Assembly (NCBI GenBank): GCA_037447655.1
Contig: JBBHKE010002698.1
Span: 105,453 to 169,452 of the forward strand
Direction: 5' to 3'
Length of the DNA: 64,000 nucleotides
DNA from: Zygnema cylindricum
Taxonomy: Eukaryota > Streptophyta > Zygnematophyceae > Zygnematales > Zygnemataceae
The notes below the pieces were generated by a model. That model was given only the letters and a program-made list of their open reading frames with translations, made no database searches and was not told where the DNA came from. Position 1 is the stretch's first letter. Every line of letters starts with the position of its first letter. This document shows, piece after piece, positions 1 to 16,670 of the stretch. The translations under genes and the position numbers were made by a program.

Positions 1-1943
1 ATAGAGGATGTCAGTTACAATTGGAAAGAGAGATTAAGTCGTCTCAAATTGATGTTGTGTTCTTTTACAAAATAATAAAATTGTATTTTATGTATTGTTG
101 TTTTTTCCATAATGGGCTTGAATCACTTTAAGAATCGGTATTTCGTGGTATCTCGTTTTGTCTTTTCCTTTCTTTTTGTTTTCCTGTATTCATATTTAGT
201 AAATCACCACTGTGACTTTGTAAATTGCTCCTCTTTTCTACGGCTTTTGTTTAGGAATTAAAGTAGTAATACACCTAGTCTCATTTAGTTTTTCCAGTGT
301 TATTAGTCTCATATCTCATATTTTTCTCGCAAAAACCAATTCTTTCTCTTTCTTCATCCCATTTTGGAGGTCAATATTTTCGTATGTTTTCGTTTTTGTT
401 CTTTCTTTTTTTCTGTACCCAGTTGGTTTACCAATTGAAGTTACCCAAGAAATCTTCCATTTTGTTACTGTAGTTGACAGAATCCATTTCTACGTGAAGA
501 ATCAGTTACACCGTCCGTCGTTATTAGTGTTAAACATTTTTCGGATAGGTAATACTTAAAGAAAAATTATGTCCAAGCTTTAGTTTTCTTTTTGAGGCAA
601 GCAAAAGAACGGTGTCTAAAGTACCTTCTGATCAATAGTTTCACTTTTAAAAATCACAAGCCTTTGTAATGAAATAAATTAATTTAAGCAAAAGACAAAA
701 TAAGAGTGACAATAAAAGAAGTGCTTTACGCTGATGAGCTGATATTATTTCATTCTATGTTATCCGTTCAGTAGTAAAATACTCCATTTCAGGATTATAT
801 ATACCGTATTTATTTATAAGCAATATATGGTATCCATACAAAAGTCAAATACTCTACTTGAGGAATAAAATACCTTACTCTTTTATTTAAAAAATTATCA
901 GTATAGGCTAAAAAAAATTAGGGTTTAAACACCTTAGAAAACAATAAAAAAAAGTTATTATGAAGGGCGATGATGTGGATTACAAAAAAAATTAGGAAAA
1001 AAAAAATGCAAAAAGGTAAAAACGTCAGAGGAACAATTTAAAAAAAAAAAAAAAAAAAACTACAATTAGAAAATGACAAACAAAAAAGACAAATGAAAAA
1101 CAGGCGGATGCCAAACACCGGAATCCAAAATTTCAACTACTGAAAAAGAAAAAAAGTGAACAACTGAAAGAGAGGAAAAAAAAAGAGAAAGAAAAGAAAC
1201 ATTAAAATATAAGACTTTTTAGGAACAATAGTTACATTTCAGACAACAGTTTGATTGTATATTTAATAACATACTATTTACAGATGGAAAAAAAGAACAA
1301 ATATGTTGTCGTCGACTTTCAAGGTTTTACGAAAAACTAAATCGTAACTTTACGTAAAATGTTTAATTCCTTCAAATCATTAATTGAGATTCACTAGAAT
1401 TTATTTGCAACGAAAACTTAAAATCTTGAAGGTAAACAAAAAATTGACATTACTGCATGGGGAAAAACAGGGAAAAAGAGGGTATAAACGGGTATAAACA
1501 GTGTTATTTCTGTTTATAATTCTTTCTGGTTTTAACATACGTTCATGCAGTTTTAAAAACTGTGATACAAGAAATAAACAAGAAAATATTAACAGTTGTT
1601 TTTTTCTCAAAAAGATGTAAAAAAACATCTTTTCCACATTTTTAGTACAAAATAACAATCCTAAACAATATTATCACAGTTTTTTTTTTTTTTTTAATTT
1701 TTAACATTTTCGGTTTTTTAAAGTTACTAACATTATAGAAACATCATTTTACAGCTTTTCTATTTCTTTTCAAATCACATTCCCACCTAAAACCGACTTA
1801 AAAACGTAATTCAAAAAATTAATCTACAAATATACAAATCGGAAACTCTCTCTCCAGTTTTACAAATTCAAGAAATAAAACTGACATAAAAAAAAAAAAA
1901 AACTAAAAACCTCCTCTCTTTTATTTATCTTTTTTATAAACAA
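1..1943. other. AT-rich intergenic DNA, no gene recognised
   Basis: The stretch is AT-rich with several poly-A and poly-T runs (for example near 1040-1060 and 1680-1695). I see no open frame with recognisable protein content and no RNA gene. The right end (about 1900-1943) would hold the 3' UTR of the minus-strand glutathione transferase; AATAAA-like hexamers on that strand lie near 1920-1930, just beyond the stop codon. Confidence 0.6.
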
Positions 1944-5613
<3,670 letters not shown>

Positions 5614-5732
5614 CTATCGTACAATTTGAACTTCTGTACTCCGTACGAAATGTTAATTTGTACGGACTTTCTCGACTGTACGAACTGTACGAAATGAATA
5701 CCGATGACGTGGTACTGCAGTACTGTAAAGTT

Positions 5733-5952
5733 CACCGCCCATAGCTCTTTCGAGTTACTGAATTTTACGTGTTCGCACTAAATGACTTTTTCAGAGTTGA
5801 AATAAAATTCAGTACATCAAATAGTTTTCAGCCACGTGTCTAGTTTTTAGCCACTTTTTTCAGTGCTACAGCAGTAACATTCGTTTATGATTTTGAATCA
5901 AAGTCGCACTCACGCAAAATAGAGCGACTAAACTCTATTAGCGATAGGATTG
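5733..5952. mobile_element. Foldback MITE, TA-flanked CACCG family, diverged copy
   Basis: The left end reads CACCGCCCATAGCTCTTT and the right end CTCTATTAGCGATAGGATTG followed by TA. Both match the terminal repeats of the cleaner copies at 17134-17340 and 49206-49413, and the 220-base length fits. There is no coding sequence. The left TA has mutated to TT. Confidence 0.6.
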
Positions 5953-6735
5953 TACGGTTTCGTACGTCATAAGTGTACGATTCGTCTCAAGTGTACGGTG
6001 CGTCACAAGTGTACGGTATTCTATGTCCTTGGAATTTTGGCTGGAGTACGGTCACTGTCGCAGCGAACTAAAAAACCCCTAATTGGTAAGTTTCCCCTTC
6101 ATGTGCTTTTTTACAAGTATAAAAGCGTGTTTTAACGTTTTAAATTAAACGCGTTTATCCTTCTCAATTAAGCGCGTTTTTATGTTCATCATTGCACTTT
6201 TTACGCGTTTAATTTGCCGAGCTGTCGCGATTCAGTTACGTTTGTTGTTCTCATGATTTTCCAGTTGACGGTATCGATTTGATTGGTTTTCCGGTATCAG
6301 TATTGATTCGTCACTAAATACAGCAATCGTGTCGGCTATGAGATGAACGGTCCAGATTTCATTTCCGTAATACAGCTGTCGTGACCGTCATTCGCGTCAT
6401 TTGAGATTTTGAAGTCGTAAATCCAAACCACGTGGGCGTACCATATTCGTCCGTACAAGTGCAGCTTTGTTCCCAAATGCAACAGTTCTGTCGTCCTATT
6501 TGATGCTTCCATTGTACGGAATTCTTGCGACGCTGTCATGCGAAGATCGGCCGACCGTCGTACAGTCACGAGACGGGATATATTCTGTACGGATGAATCT
6601 GATTGGCTCTCGAGCTGCGTACGTTTTTGGCGCCAACCCTTTGGGTCATTTTAAGGTCACCTTTTAAATTTTGTCGTGTTATGGAACCTTCTGTTTTTAA
6701 AAGGCGCCAAGTTTAATTTGTGGCAGATGAAAAAC

Positions 6736-6739
<4 letters not shown>

Positions 6740-6808
<69 letters not shown>
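6740..6808. repeat. (CT)n microsatellite
   Basis: An almost uninterrupted CT run of about 69 bases in the divergent upstream region. Open frames reading Leu-Ser across it are spurious. Confidence 0.95.
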
Positions 6809-6810
<2 letters not shown>

Positions 6811-7040
6811 AGTGGTCAATCAGTTGAAAGACAATCTTTTAAGTTCAAAAGAAAGGCCTTTTTTTTTCAAAAGAAAATCTTTTCTTTTTCTCTCACCTCC
6901 TAACACTGTCTCCCTCCTCTTTTTCTTCCCCTCCTCTCCCTCCTTGTACCTCCAATTTCCCTCTTACCACCCTCTAACTCTTCCCTCTTTTTTCCACGTG
7001 GACCTCTGAAAGAATTTGATTGGCTCTGAAATTTATGGAA

Positions 7041-7767
7041 NNNNNNNNNNNNNNNNNNNNNNNNNNNNNNNNNNNNNNNNNNNNNNNNNNNNNNNNNNNN
7101 NNNNNNNNNNNNNNNNNNNNNNNNNNNNNNNNNNNNNNNNNNNNNNNNNNNNNNNNNNNNNNNNNNNNNNNNNNNNNNNNNNNNNNNNNNNNNNNNNNNN
7201 NNNNNNNNNNNNNNNNNNNNNNNNNNNNNNNNNNNNNNNNNNNNNNNNNNNNNNNNNNNNNNNNNNNNNNNNNNNNNNNNNNNNNNNNNNNNNNNNNNNN
7301 NNNNNNNNNNNNNNNNNNNNNNNNNNNNNNNNNNNNNNNNNNNNNNNNNNNNNNNNNNNNNNNNNNNNNNNNNNNNNNNNNNNNNNNNNNNNNNNNNNNN
7401 NNNNNNNNNNNNNNNNNNNNNNNNNNNNNNNNNNNNNNNNNNNNNNNNNNNNNNNNNNNNNNNNNNNNNNNNNNNNNNNNNNNNNNNNNNNNNNNNNNNN
7501 NNNNNNNNNNNNNNNNNNNNNNNNNNNNNNNNNNNNNNNNNNNNNNNNNNNNNNNNNNNNNNNNNNNNNNNNNNNNNNNNNNNNNNNNNNNNNNNNNNNN
7601 NNNNNNNNNNNNNNNNNNNNNNNNNNNNNNNNNNNNNNNNNNNNNNNNNNNNNNNNNNNNNNNNNNNNNNNNNNNNNNNNNNNNNNNNNNNNNNNNNNNN
7701 NNNNNNNNNNNNNNNNNNNNNNNNNNNNNNNNNNNNNNNNNNNNNNNNNNNNNNNNNNNNNNNNNNN
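7041..7767. other. Assembly gap (727 N)
   Basis: A run of N only. It falls just upstream of the SLAC1 start at 7792, so that gene's leader, promoter or even extra N-terminal coding sequence could be missing. The open frames spanning it are meaningless. Confidence 1.
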
Positions 7768-7791
7768 TCTCTGTGGCAGCGTGACGTCTCT

Positions 7792-10281
7792 ATGACCTCT
7801 CTCCCTCTCGCTGTTGGTCGAGTCCCCCGCCGTCCCTCCTTCTCCGATAGCCCTTCCTCCTCTCTCTCTCCCTCCTTTTTTTCCGAAAGTCTGGAAGATG
7901 GGTTTCCCACAAAAGGACAATTTTCCTTGTTGTCTTCTTCTGAAATGGAAGATTCCTACCGCAACACCCACTTCGCTTCCAGTCAGGAGAGGGGGGAGGA
8001 GAGGGAGGAGGAGAGGGAGGAGGAGAGGGGGGAGGAGGAAAGGGAGGAGGAGAAGGGGGAGAAGGGAGAAGGCGCGGGGAAGCGAGAGAGTGTGGAGGAG
8101 AGGGAGAGGGAGAGAGAGGGGATTTATCAAGAGGAGGATATTAGTCTCAAAGGAGGAGGCTATTTTTTCGGTGATCCGTACAATTCGGTTTGGGGGGAGG
8201 AGGAGACAGCTGGACATCCCTTCTCAGAAGCAATAAGACAAAAATATTGGTTGCCACGTGGCACATCTTCCAGCCCAGTTACAGACACTCTTCCTGAAAT
8301 TTTGTCTTTTCCTGTTCCGGATCCATTTGTGGGACTCCCTCCTATCCACGTGGCACCTTCATATGATGCCACGTGTCCACTTGTGAGTGGTCAGGATGGA
8401 CAACATTTGGGAGGATCGAACTTAAATTCGGATTTTGTTTTCCGAGAAAGAGGGAGTGAGAAAGAGGAGAGGGAGAGCATAAGCGAGAGGGGGAGGCAGA
8501 GGTCACTGTGGGAGAGGGAAAGAGGGATGGACAGAGATAGGGAGAGGGAGAGGGAGAGGGAGAGGGAGCTATGGCAGAGAGACGGAACGGAAGAAGCTTA
8601 CCTCTCTCTGGCGTTTCCCCGGTCTCAGCCTGTGAGTCCTAGAGGAGTGCCACGTGGCAACTTTAGTAGAGGCCATATGGCACCTTGGAGAACCACTTCT
8701 TTGAGAAGTACTGGTTCTGCAGAATGGTGCAATGCAAGTTGCTATGCGGCTAGCGATCCGGGACCTGTTTTAGGAGAATTAAATAATGATAAGTATAATA
8801 ATAATAATGTTAGTAATGTTGGTGATAATAGTAATAGTAACAATGGTTTTAATCATAGTGGGAGGGGAAAGAGAAAAGGGGCTCAATTGGGTGAGTTTCT
8901 GCACAAGTTTTTTGCGACGAAGTTTTTTTTTAATGGTAATCTTGAAAAAGGAGAGGAGGACATTGAAGGAGGAGGGAGAGACTCTGTTTGGAGAAGGAAA
9001 TCTATGGATATATCACCTTTGGAAGAGGTGGGAATTCCTTTAGTTCTTAGACTTTTCTTTTATATGTATATCTTACATGGATTTACTTTTTTTTTTAAAC
9101 TCGTACGGATTTACTTTCTTAATAATTTAGAGGGATTTGCTTTGCACTTAAAAAGGTTAAAAAAAATTGGACGAGTATTTCAAACATTGTACAGAGATCT
9201 TTTCGTTTGTGTAACTTTTATTTGAGTTTACTGAAAAATTTATGCACTTGGGTGATTGCCCTTTCTTGGGTTCAACAAGAGAGGAAAAAAAAAGAACTCT
9301 GTTTTATCACACTTTTTCTCTCTCCCTCGGTGTTTCATAAGTTAGTAGGATATATCACTCATATCTCGAATCTATAGTCACTAGTTTTATAATCTATAAT
9401 CTCTAATCTTAAACGTCTATATTCTATGATCCACAATCCATAATCAATAGTCTCTTATCTGTCAACGTTAAATTATTCTCTGTAACTAATGTAATCTAAT
9501 TCTAAATCTTGAAGTCCTACTTAGTCTTCCATAAGCTCGTTTTTTTTCCTGTTTATATGGATTCATTGTTCAATAAATCTGTTCCTGGCACGGTTTTTAA
9601 AATATTTAGTTTGTTTACGTAGATGCTGTTTAAATAAATCCTTTCTTTTCCGTTGTTTCCAATGAAATCTCATCTACGTCAGGTTGTTTCACTTTATTTC
9701 TTTTAACTACTTCCCTTCACTTTACTTTCTTTACTTTACCTAAATAAATGATATTGTGGCAGGGTTTTTTAAATTATTCAACCCGTGGCAGGCTCTTTTG
9801 CGTCATAATTCGGCTGACAAAATTGCTGACATCAACAAAGACAAACTTGGAGGTTATTTTTCTCCCCGCCTCTCACAATATGCCATGTGGTATCCTCCTC
9901 CATCCTCAGTTGAATACAAACAAAATGCTGAGCTGGACAATTTAACGGAACACGACGATATTGAGGAACCACAGTATCCGTTTCTGTTACGTTTTTCAAG
10001 TGAGTTTTGTAGATTTTTGCAGGAAAAGGAGTAAACCCACTTTTTGAAAATGTCGAAATTTGTGACTTTCTTTACCTTTGAATACCAAATTTCTGTACCG
10101 CTGTTATGAACGTTTTAAATTGGGAACTCCAAGTGCAGTTTTTTTAACCTTTTTAACTTTTTGAAGGATAGCTTATGGGCTCAATTTCTGTTTCTTTCTC
10201 TCTTCTTTCTTTTTTTTTTCTTTTGTTTCTTCCTTACTTTCCTTCTTTTCTTTTGTTTCTTCCTTACTTTCTTTCTCTCTA

Positions 10282-10316
<35 letters not shown>

Positions 10317-10384
10317 CTTTCCTTTCTTCTCTTCTCTTCCCTTCCCTTCCCTTCCCTTCCCTTTTCTTCTCTTTTCTTCTCTTT

Positions 10385-10448
<64 letters not shown>

Positions 10449-13400
10449 TACTTCTCTTTCTTTCTTTCTTTCGTTCTTTCTTACTCACTTTTTTTCTTGC
10501 TTTCTTTCCTTCTTTGCAGTTGTCACATTCGGCATTTGTATGGGAATTTGTAGCCATTCCTTTTTATGGAAACTTTTGGGTAAACATCCTTTCATGTTAA
10601 AATTTGGTTATATGCCTTCCGTCATCCACAACTTTTATTGGATTTTCGGATGTTTCCTTCTCACACTATTTTTGTTACTCTATACGATCAAATTTTTTCG
10701 GTGGCCGAAATCAGCCGGTCTCGAATACAGACATCCGGTCAGAGCAAATTTCTTTTTCTGCCCCTTTATTGCTGCCCTTTTTTTAGTGGAGGGGATGCCT
10801 TTATGGGTAATAGATTTTCTTCATCCGGGAAAAGAAGCTCATCCCATTTATCTTGTTTTTTTTATGGGACCGATTTTAATTCTCGATTTGCAAATTTTTG
10901 GAGAATGGATGATCGAAGGAGTCCATCGGTTAAGCTCCGTTGCAAATCCCACAACTCAGGTCAGTTTCAGTTTCAGTTTCCGTTGTGTTTAATAATTTCT
11001 ATGTGAATTTCCGTTGACGTATTTCGACTTTCGGCTTACTGTAAAACATGTTTCATTACTTTGCACCGCTTCTTTTATTTCACATTTTCCCTCCATCTCT
11101 CCTCCCACTTCTCCCTTCTCCTCCTCTCCACCCCTCTTTCTTCCCTCCTCTCTCTCTATCCCTCTCCCACCAGTTCACGGCTTCTCCCTTTTCCCTCTGT
11201 GGGCCCGGCCTCTCTCTCTCTTTTCAGAGACCGTTCTCAAAACTCCTCTCTCCCTCTCTCTCCCTGTCTCTGCCCCTCCCTCTTCAGATGTTGGTCATCG
11301 CTTAACTTTGTCGGCTCCGAAGTCTCCTCTCTCTGCTGCTTCCCCAACCTCTCTCCCTCCCACTATCTTTCCCCCTCCCTTCACTCTCCCCCTCCCTTCA
11401 CTCTCCCCCTCCCTCTCACTCCCTCCCTCCCCCTTCCCATAATCCCTCTCCCTCTCCCTCTCTCCCTCCCTAGATCGCCATCATCGGTAACTTTGTTGGC
11501 TCCAAAGTCTCCTCTCTCTGCGGTTTCCCCGACCTCTCGCTCTTTCTATTCGCCGTCGGATCCGTCCATCAACTCACCGTCTTCGTGACGCTCTACCAGC
11601 GTCTTCCCGGAAGCTTCCCACTACCCTCCGAAATGCGGCCGTTGTTTTTTCTCATTGTGGCGCCTCCCTCCGCGGCCGCTCTTGCCTGGAGTGCCATAGG
11701 GGGAGGGGGAGGAGGAGAGGGGGGAGGTGGAGAGGGGAGAGGGGGAGAGGGAGGGGGAGGAGGGATGGACAAGTTCGCGAGAGGGTTGTTCTTCATCGGA
11801 GCGTTTTTGGGAGCGTTGATGGTAAGGAGGGGAGAGAGGGAAAGGAGGGGAGGGAGAGGAGGGAGAGGAGGGGGGGAAGGGAGGAGAGGGAGGGGATGTA
11901 GTAAAATTGAAGTGGCTTCTACACCAAATTTAGTGTGGATTTAATTTGGGTTTTAATTGTGAAGAAATGACAAGTATAAAAGGGAAAAATAGTAAGAACA
12001 AAAACAATGTGGTAGGGTGATATGGCGGATTATAGTCTACTGCTAATTTAGGTTTTAATTGTGAAGAAATGATAAGTATAAAAGGGAAAAATAGTAAGAA
12101 CAAAAAAAATGTGGTAGGGTGATATGGCGGATTATAGTCTACTGCTCCCTTATTGTTATCAACATTAATTATGGTCTTTGTTTAAAAAAAGGTTCCTTTT
12201 TCTTTGGTAATTGACATTTAAAAATGTACTATTGGTATTCACTTTTCGAGATTTGGAAATGCAATTGATTTTAAATCGAAGGCTAGGAAAAAAATTTCTA
12301 CAAATTATGACAACCTTTTTTTTCGGTTTTTAGGTTTTCGAGAAGATGAATGTATTAGAGTCATCCTCAATCTAGAATTTTCAAAGAAGTTTTCGGTTTT
12401 TCGACGGGTGATGGGAGTTTTCCTCTAAGTCTAAATGAATTGCCTTTGGAGTGGGAAGAGGAAGATGGGAAGAGGAGAGTCTTCGGTAAAGTGAAGGTTA
12501 GGAAATAGAGGTCTAAGATAGATAGTTTTTTTCTTTATTGCGAGAAAAGTACCAATAGTTTGTCTTAGTAAGGGATAGGAAAATGGACAAAATAGAGGGA
12601 TTGGGAGTTACTTCTTAGGAGAAAAAGAGGTTAAGAGCTTAAGATAAACTTGATGTCCAAAAGTGAATGTTGGAGTATCAATGTTGTCCATTTAGTAATC
12701 AGTAGATGGAGAGGAGTAGAGGGAGAGTAGAAGGAGAGAAGAAGAGGGAGAGAAGAAGAGGGAGGTAAGAAGAAGGAGAGAAATAGAGAGACGGAGAGTA
12801 GAGAGAGAGAGAAGAAGAGGGAGAGAAGAAGAGGGAGAGAAATACAGGGATAGGCCTCCAAGCAAGAATACAATAGTTTTCGTAACTTGTGAGAAATCAG
12901 TCATTTAATGAAATAGACATGAGATACCTTGGGATTAGTCTTCTTTAGGCTACTTTTCCATAAAATGGTGTCAAAATATCAACTACCAACAGTAATTATG
13001 GTGTAATTGTTTTTAATACTAACAATATAGACGATGTTTGAAACGAAATTATCATTATTGCCTCCAAAATAGTCGTCTTACTCTAATAGCGAGGAAACAT
13101 GTAGGGAGAGGGGAGAGGGGAGAGGGGAGAGGGGAGAGGGAAGGAATGCGGTTGAGAAAAAGAGGAAGGGGAAAAGGGAGCAGGGCTGGAAAGTGATGAA
13201 AGAGGATAGAGAAAAAAAGAAAAAAAGGTAGCGAGGAGGGTAAGGGGAGAGGGGAGAGGGAGAGGGGAGCGGAAGAGGGGAGGAAGGGAAGCTCTGAAAG
13301 ATATGAGGGAGGCGGGGGGTGATGAAGAGACATATAGGGAAGAGGGAGAGGGTGAGGGAGGGGGAGAGTGAGAGGGAGTGGGAGGGTGAGAGGGAGGAGG

Positions 13401-14603
13401 GTGAGGGAGGAGGGTGAGAGGTAGAGGGAGAGGGAGGGGAGAGGGAGGGAGAAGGCGAGAGGGAGAGACCAAGAATTTAAACAGGTGATAAAAATAGCTT
13501 TACTTAGAAACAGTATTTTAATGTCAACAAGTGCTTACAATTGTAAGAATACCTCTCTCTATTTTTTCAATTCGTATATTTGTATTTTTGAAAATTTTCT
13601 GACACTCACTTTTTGCTCTTTTTTTTTCTTTTGTCCTTTTGTGGGTGGGAAAATTCAGGCTCAAAATCATCGAGTTTTCTACAATTTAAGGTGTGTAATT
13701 ATCAGAAGCCACCAAATTTTGTCCAATAAATCCTTTAATTCTCATTTCTTTATTTGTATCCAAAATTTAGTAGTGCGTATTTCTTCGCCTTTTTTTTTAA
13801 GTGATGAAATTTCCAATTATAACCACAAATTTATTCAACTGCCGCCTAAATATATCAAAACTTAACCGAAAACTATCGGTTGTAAGCCCGAAAAAATAAG
13901 AAAATTAAGAATACGGACACAGATTTTCGTCTCATGAATCGAATTTGTTTGTTCTATGTTCGATTACCGCTAAACCGAAAGCTAAGACTATACAATGTTG
14001 TTTAGAATGAGCTAAAAAACTTTACCATGAGTTTAAGAATTAATCCAAAACGGAGGAGAACCAAATATCAATAATAAATCTGAATCGTTGGATAGAACGG
14101 AATAGGAACCGCTGGAACCACAAAACCAAACACTAGAGGGAGGGAGGGAGGGGGAGGGGGGGAGGGGGGAAGAGGGAGAAGGAGAGGGAGAGGGAGAGAT
14201 CAACACATGAATATTTCCGGCTCTATGTATTCTTATCTCTCCCTCTTTCTTCTTCCATCCTCTCCCTCTCTCCCTTCTCTCTCCCTCCCTCTCCCCCTCT
14301 TCCTCTCCCTCCTTTTCTCCCTAACTCTCTTCCTTTCCTTTCCTTCCCTTCCCTTGTAGGTTTTCCCTCGCCTGGTGGGCCTTTACCTTCCCTCTCAACG
14401 CCGTCTCCTGTGCCGCCCTTCTCTATGCGACGGTAACGGAAACGGCATTCTCCGTTTTTCTCGCCGCTTTTTTGTCTTTTGTGGCGTCCTTGACGGTCAT
14501 TTTTGTCACGGTGAGAACCTTCCTGGAAGTTGCCAAGGGGAACGTGTTCGTGGACGACCCGATCGTGGGGGAGTGTTGGGAGGGGAAGAGTGAGGGTTTA
14601 TGA
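7792..14603 (+). CDS. SLAC1: S-type (SLAC1/SLAH-type) anion channel
   Basis: Six exons join in phase: 7792-9027, 9792-9999, 10520-10959, 11474-11821, 13659-13690 and 14360-14603, about 835 residues. The first exon encodes a long cytosolic N region with Ser-rich and Glu/Arg-rich runs. From EEPQYPFLLRFS the channel domain follows: FGICMGICSHSFLW, HPVRANFFFCPFIAALFL, GEWMIEGVHRLSSVANPT, IAIIGNFVGSKV, FVTLYQRLPGS, APPSAAALAWSAI, then AWWAFTFPLNAVS. These are the signature segments of plant SLAC1 in the right order, giving about ten membrane helices of the TehA/SLAC1 fold. The 32-base exon encodes AQNHRVFYNLR and is required to connect the phases. A Gly/Glu microsatellite widens one loop in exon 4. 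The protein stops soon after the last helix, lacking the long cytosolic tail of some land-plant homologues. Expected role: anion efflux at the plasma membrane. The first donor (GAG|GTGGGA) and the exon 2 acceptor (9762 is possible) are the least certain. The start follows an assembly gap. Confidence 0.92.
10283..10460. repeat. (CTTT)n microsatellite in SLAC1 intron 2
   Basis: A CTTT/CTTC run ends about 60 bases before the exon 3 acceptor (CAG at 10517-10519) and so lengthens its polypyrimidine tract. Phe/Leu/Ser open frames here are repeat artefacts. Confidence 0.9.
11942..12146. repeat. Two-copy 102-base tandem duplication in SLAC1 intron 4
   Basis: Positions 11942-12043 and 12044-12145 are near identical (TAATTTRGGTTTTAATTGTG through TATAGTCTACTGCT), differing at a few bases. 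It starts about 120 bases after the exon 4 donor. No coding content was found. Confidence 0.9.
13086..13470. repeat. GGGAGA-rich purine tract in SLAC1 intron 4
   Basis: Imperfect GGGAGA/GGAGAG repeats run across the segment upstream of the 32-base exon. Similar tracts lie at 14140-14195 and 14600-14915. All open frames across them (Pro/Ser/Leu on one strand, Glu/Arg/Gly on the other) are repeat-derived. Confidence 0.85.
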
Positions 14604-14922
14604 GAGGGAGGTAGAGAGAGAGAGGGAGAGGAGGGAGGGGGAGGGGGAGGAGAGGGAGGGGGAGAGAAAGACAGGATGGGGAGTGGAGATGGGAGAAGAG
14701 AGACAGGATGGGGAGTGGAGAGGGAGAGAGAGAGTAGCGGGGAAAGAGAGTGAGGAAGAGAGAGGGGTGTAAGAGAGAGGTGTAAGAGAAGGGGAGAGGG
14801 GAAGGGAGGGGGAGAGAGATGGGGAGGGAGAAGAGGAGAGGGGGAGAGGGAGAGAGGCGAGAGGGAGATAGAGGGAGAGAGGGGGGAAGAGATGGAAAGA
14901 GGGAGAGCGAGAGAGGGGAGAG

Positions 14923-15515
14923 CAGTGTTGCGTATTGAACTGGAATCGACGATTTTCGATTTTCAATATTGAGGAGGATCTCTATTTGTACAGCTTTCAA
15001 ATCTTGTCAACTTGCATATAATTTTAATTCTTGGTACCCCATTGAGGCATTACCGAGAAAAAAAAAAATGGAAAGGTCAAAAATTTGACCTGTAAAGCCA
15101 AGAGCAACTAATAAACCCAAAAAACCCTAAAATTCCATAAAACTCTAAAACCCTGAAACTCTAAAACTCTAAAACTTTAGATACTCTAAAATCTCCTCAA
15201 TACGGCCAAAAATGCAAAAAAAAAGCCTTGAAATATTTGGGAAAATACACCAAAGTCAAAATTATTTGATTAGAAGCAGGACTCCACAGAAGTGGCACGT
15301 AAAAGAAAAAAAAAAAGGTTTTTTCAACATTTTTGTTCTTTCTAAGCGTTCAAAATGTTATATTTATTGAAACCGAAAATGGGAAACCGTATATTGCGGT
15401 ACAAAATTCGACAAAATCGGTACGTACCAATCTTCAAGTATTGATTTTGAAGATATCGAAGATATATATCTAAGGGATGTAAAATCGGCTCAAAATTAGT
15501 TCGGTACGCAACGCT
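14923..15515. mobile_element. hAT-like non-autonomous element (about 590 bases)
   Basis: The ends are an inverted pair: CAGTGTTGCGTATTGAACT on the left and AGTTCGGTACGCAACGCT on the right. The CAGTGTTG-type terminus resembles hAT termini. It is inserted in a GA-rich repeat, with GGGAGAG on both sides that could be the target duplication but is uninformative in such DNA. The interior has AT-rich and AAACTCTAAAACCC-like sequence and no transposase frame. Confidence 0.6.
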
Positions 15516-16669
15516 ATGGGAGAGAGGAAAGGAGAGAGAGAGGGAGAGAGAGGGAGAGCGAGGGAGAGCGAGGGAGAGAGATAAAATCTGTTTAATTTGT
15601 TGAATTTGGCGGACTTTGAGAACGATGATATAGATTAGATCCAGTTGTATTAGTATTATTGTTATTTGTGTATAGATCTAATAATTTATTTTTGTCAATT
15701 CACTGTGTCGCAGTAAATTGATAAATAGTTTGTAGGGAGAACCAAAAATAGTGTAGAATATGTGTGAGAAATGGTAAGTCGAGGAGAAGTTGCTTTAGTT
15801 TTATTCGGTGCTATTAGTATGATTAATGGAAGAAATTTTTAGGGCGTTAAGTATTGCAATTCTTTTGTTCTTTTGTTCTTTTGTTTAGCTGGTGTACTAT
15901 CTAATTCAAATATTTTTTTTTGCGTTTTATCAAAAATAAGTGTTTGGGATATGGAATTCACTGTTGTGAATTGTATTTTTGATATGGAGCACTCTTTTAG
16001 TTATATTCAATGAAAATAGTTAAACAAAAAGAGTAAACTATTGACACAAGGTTTAAAACAAAAGTAATATTCACAAAAGAAAAAACGGAAGAAAATAAAA
16101 CAAAAAATAACAAACTTGAAATAAAACTCAGTTGCTTGCTACTAAAGTTGTAAAATCCGGCTATACTCATTCATTTATTTTTTTTGTTTGTTTTTTTATC
16201 CACTCTTAGTTCTGGTTTTCTTTCCCTTTTGGATACAAAATTTTATTAATGGTACATAATATGCACTTCATCAAGAAAGAAGTTACTTTTGTTTTAATAA
16301 CTTTATTTGATTTGTTCGTAGAATCTTCTAGTACTTCGTCTATAAAGATCTTTTTTTATTGAAATGGAGCCGTTTCTAGTGTATCTGAGTATATAATACA
16401 AGTATCTTGCAAATAAAGTTTAAAAGGAAACAGACATTTGATACTTTCTTAGAAAATTAACAAAGCCATGCAAGAAAAAAAAAATGTTTCGAGTTTTATC
16501 TTGTTTATGGGCAATGTTTTGTCAAATTCCAAACACCAGCTCTAGGTTTTGCCTAAGTATAAATTGAAACTGCGTAAGAAACGCATTAAACGATAAACGT
16601 TTATTTCAAATTTTCAGCATTCTTTAGAATATTTCTTTTTGTTTGATATTATTGTTTTATCAAATTACA
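15516..16669. other. Intergenic DNA, nothing recognised
   Basis: A short GA-rich run (15520-15580) is followed by AT-rich sequence. No protein similarity, RNA gene or clear repeat was seen. Confidence 0.5.
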
Positions 16670-16670
16670 G

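Noticed and set aside
1401-1658. Minus-strand open frame of 85 codons
   Set aside because: AT-rich, no homology features and no exon linkage.
6900-8217. Open frames crossing the run of N
   Set aside because: Most of the translation is unknown residues. Only the plus-strand frame from 7792, after the gap, has family evidence.
10161-10600. Phe/Leu/Ser-rich frames that look like membrane proteins
   Set aside because: They come from the CTTT microsatellite and its edges. The genuine SLAC1 exon starts at 10520 in a frame fixed by neighbouring exons.
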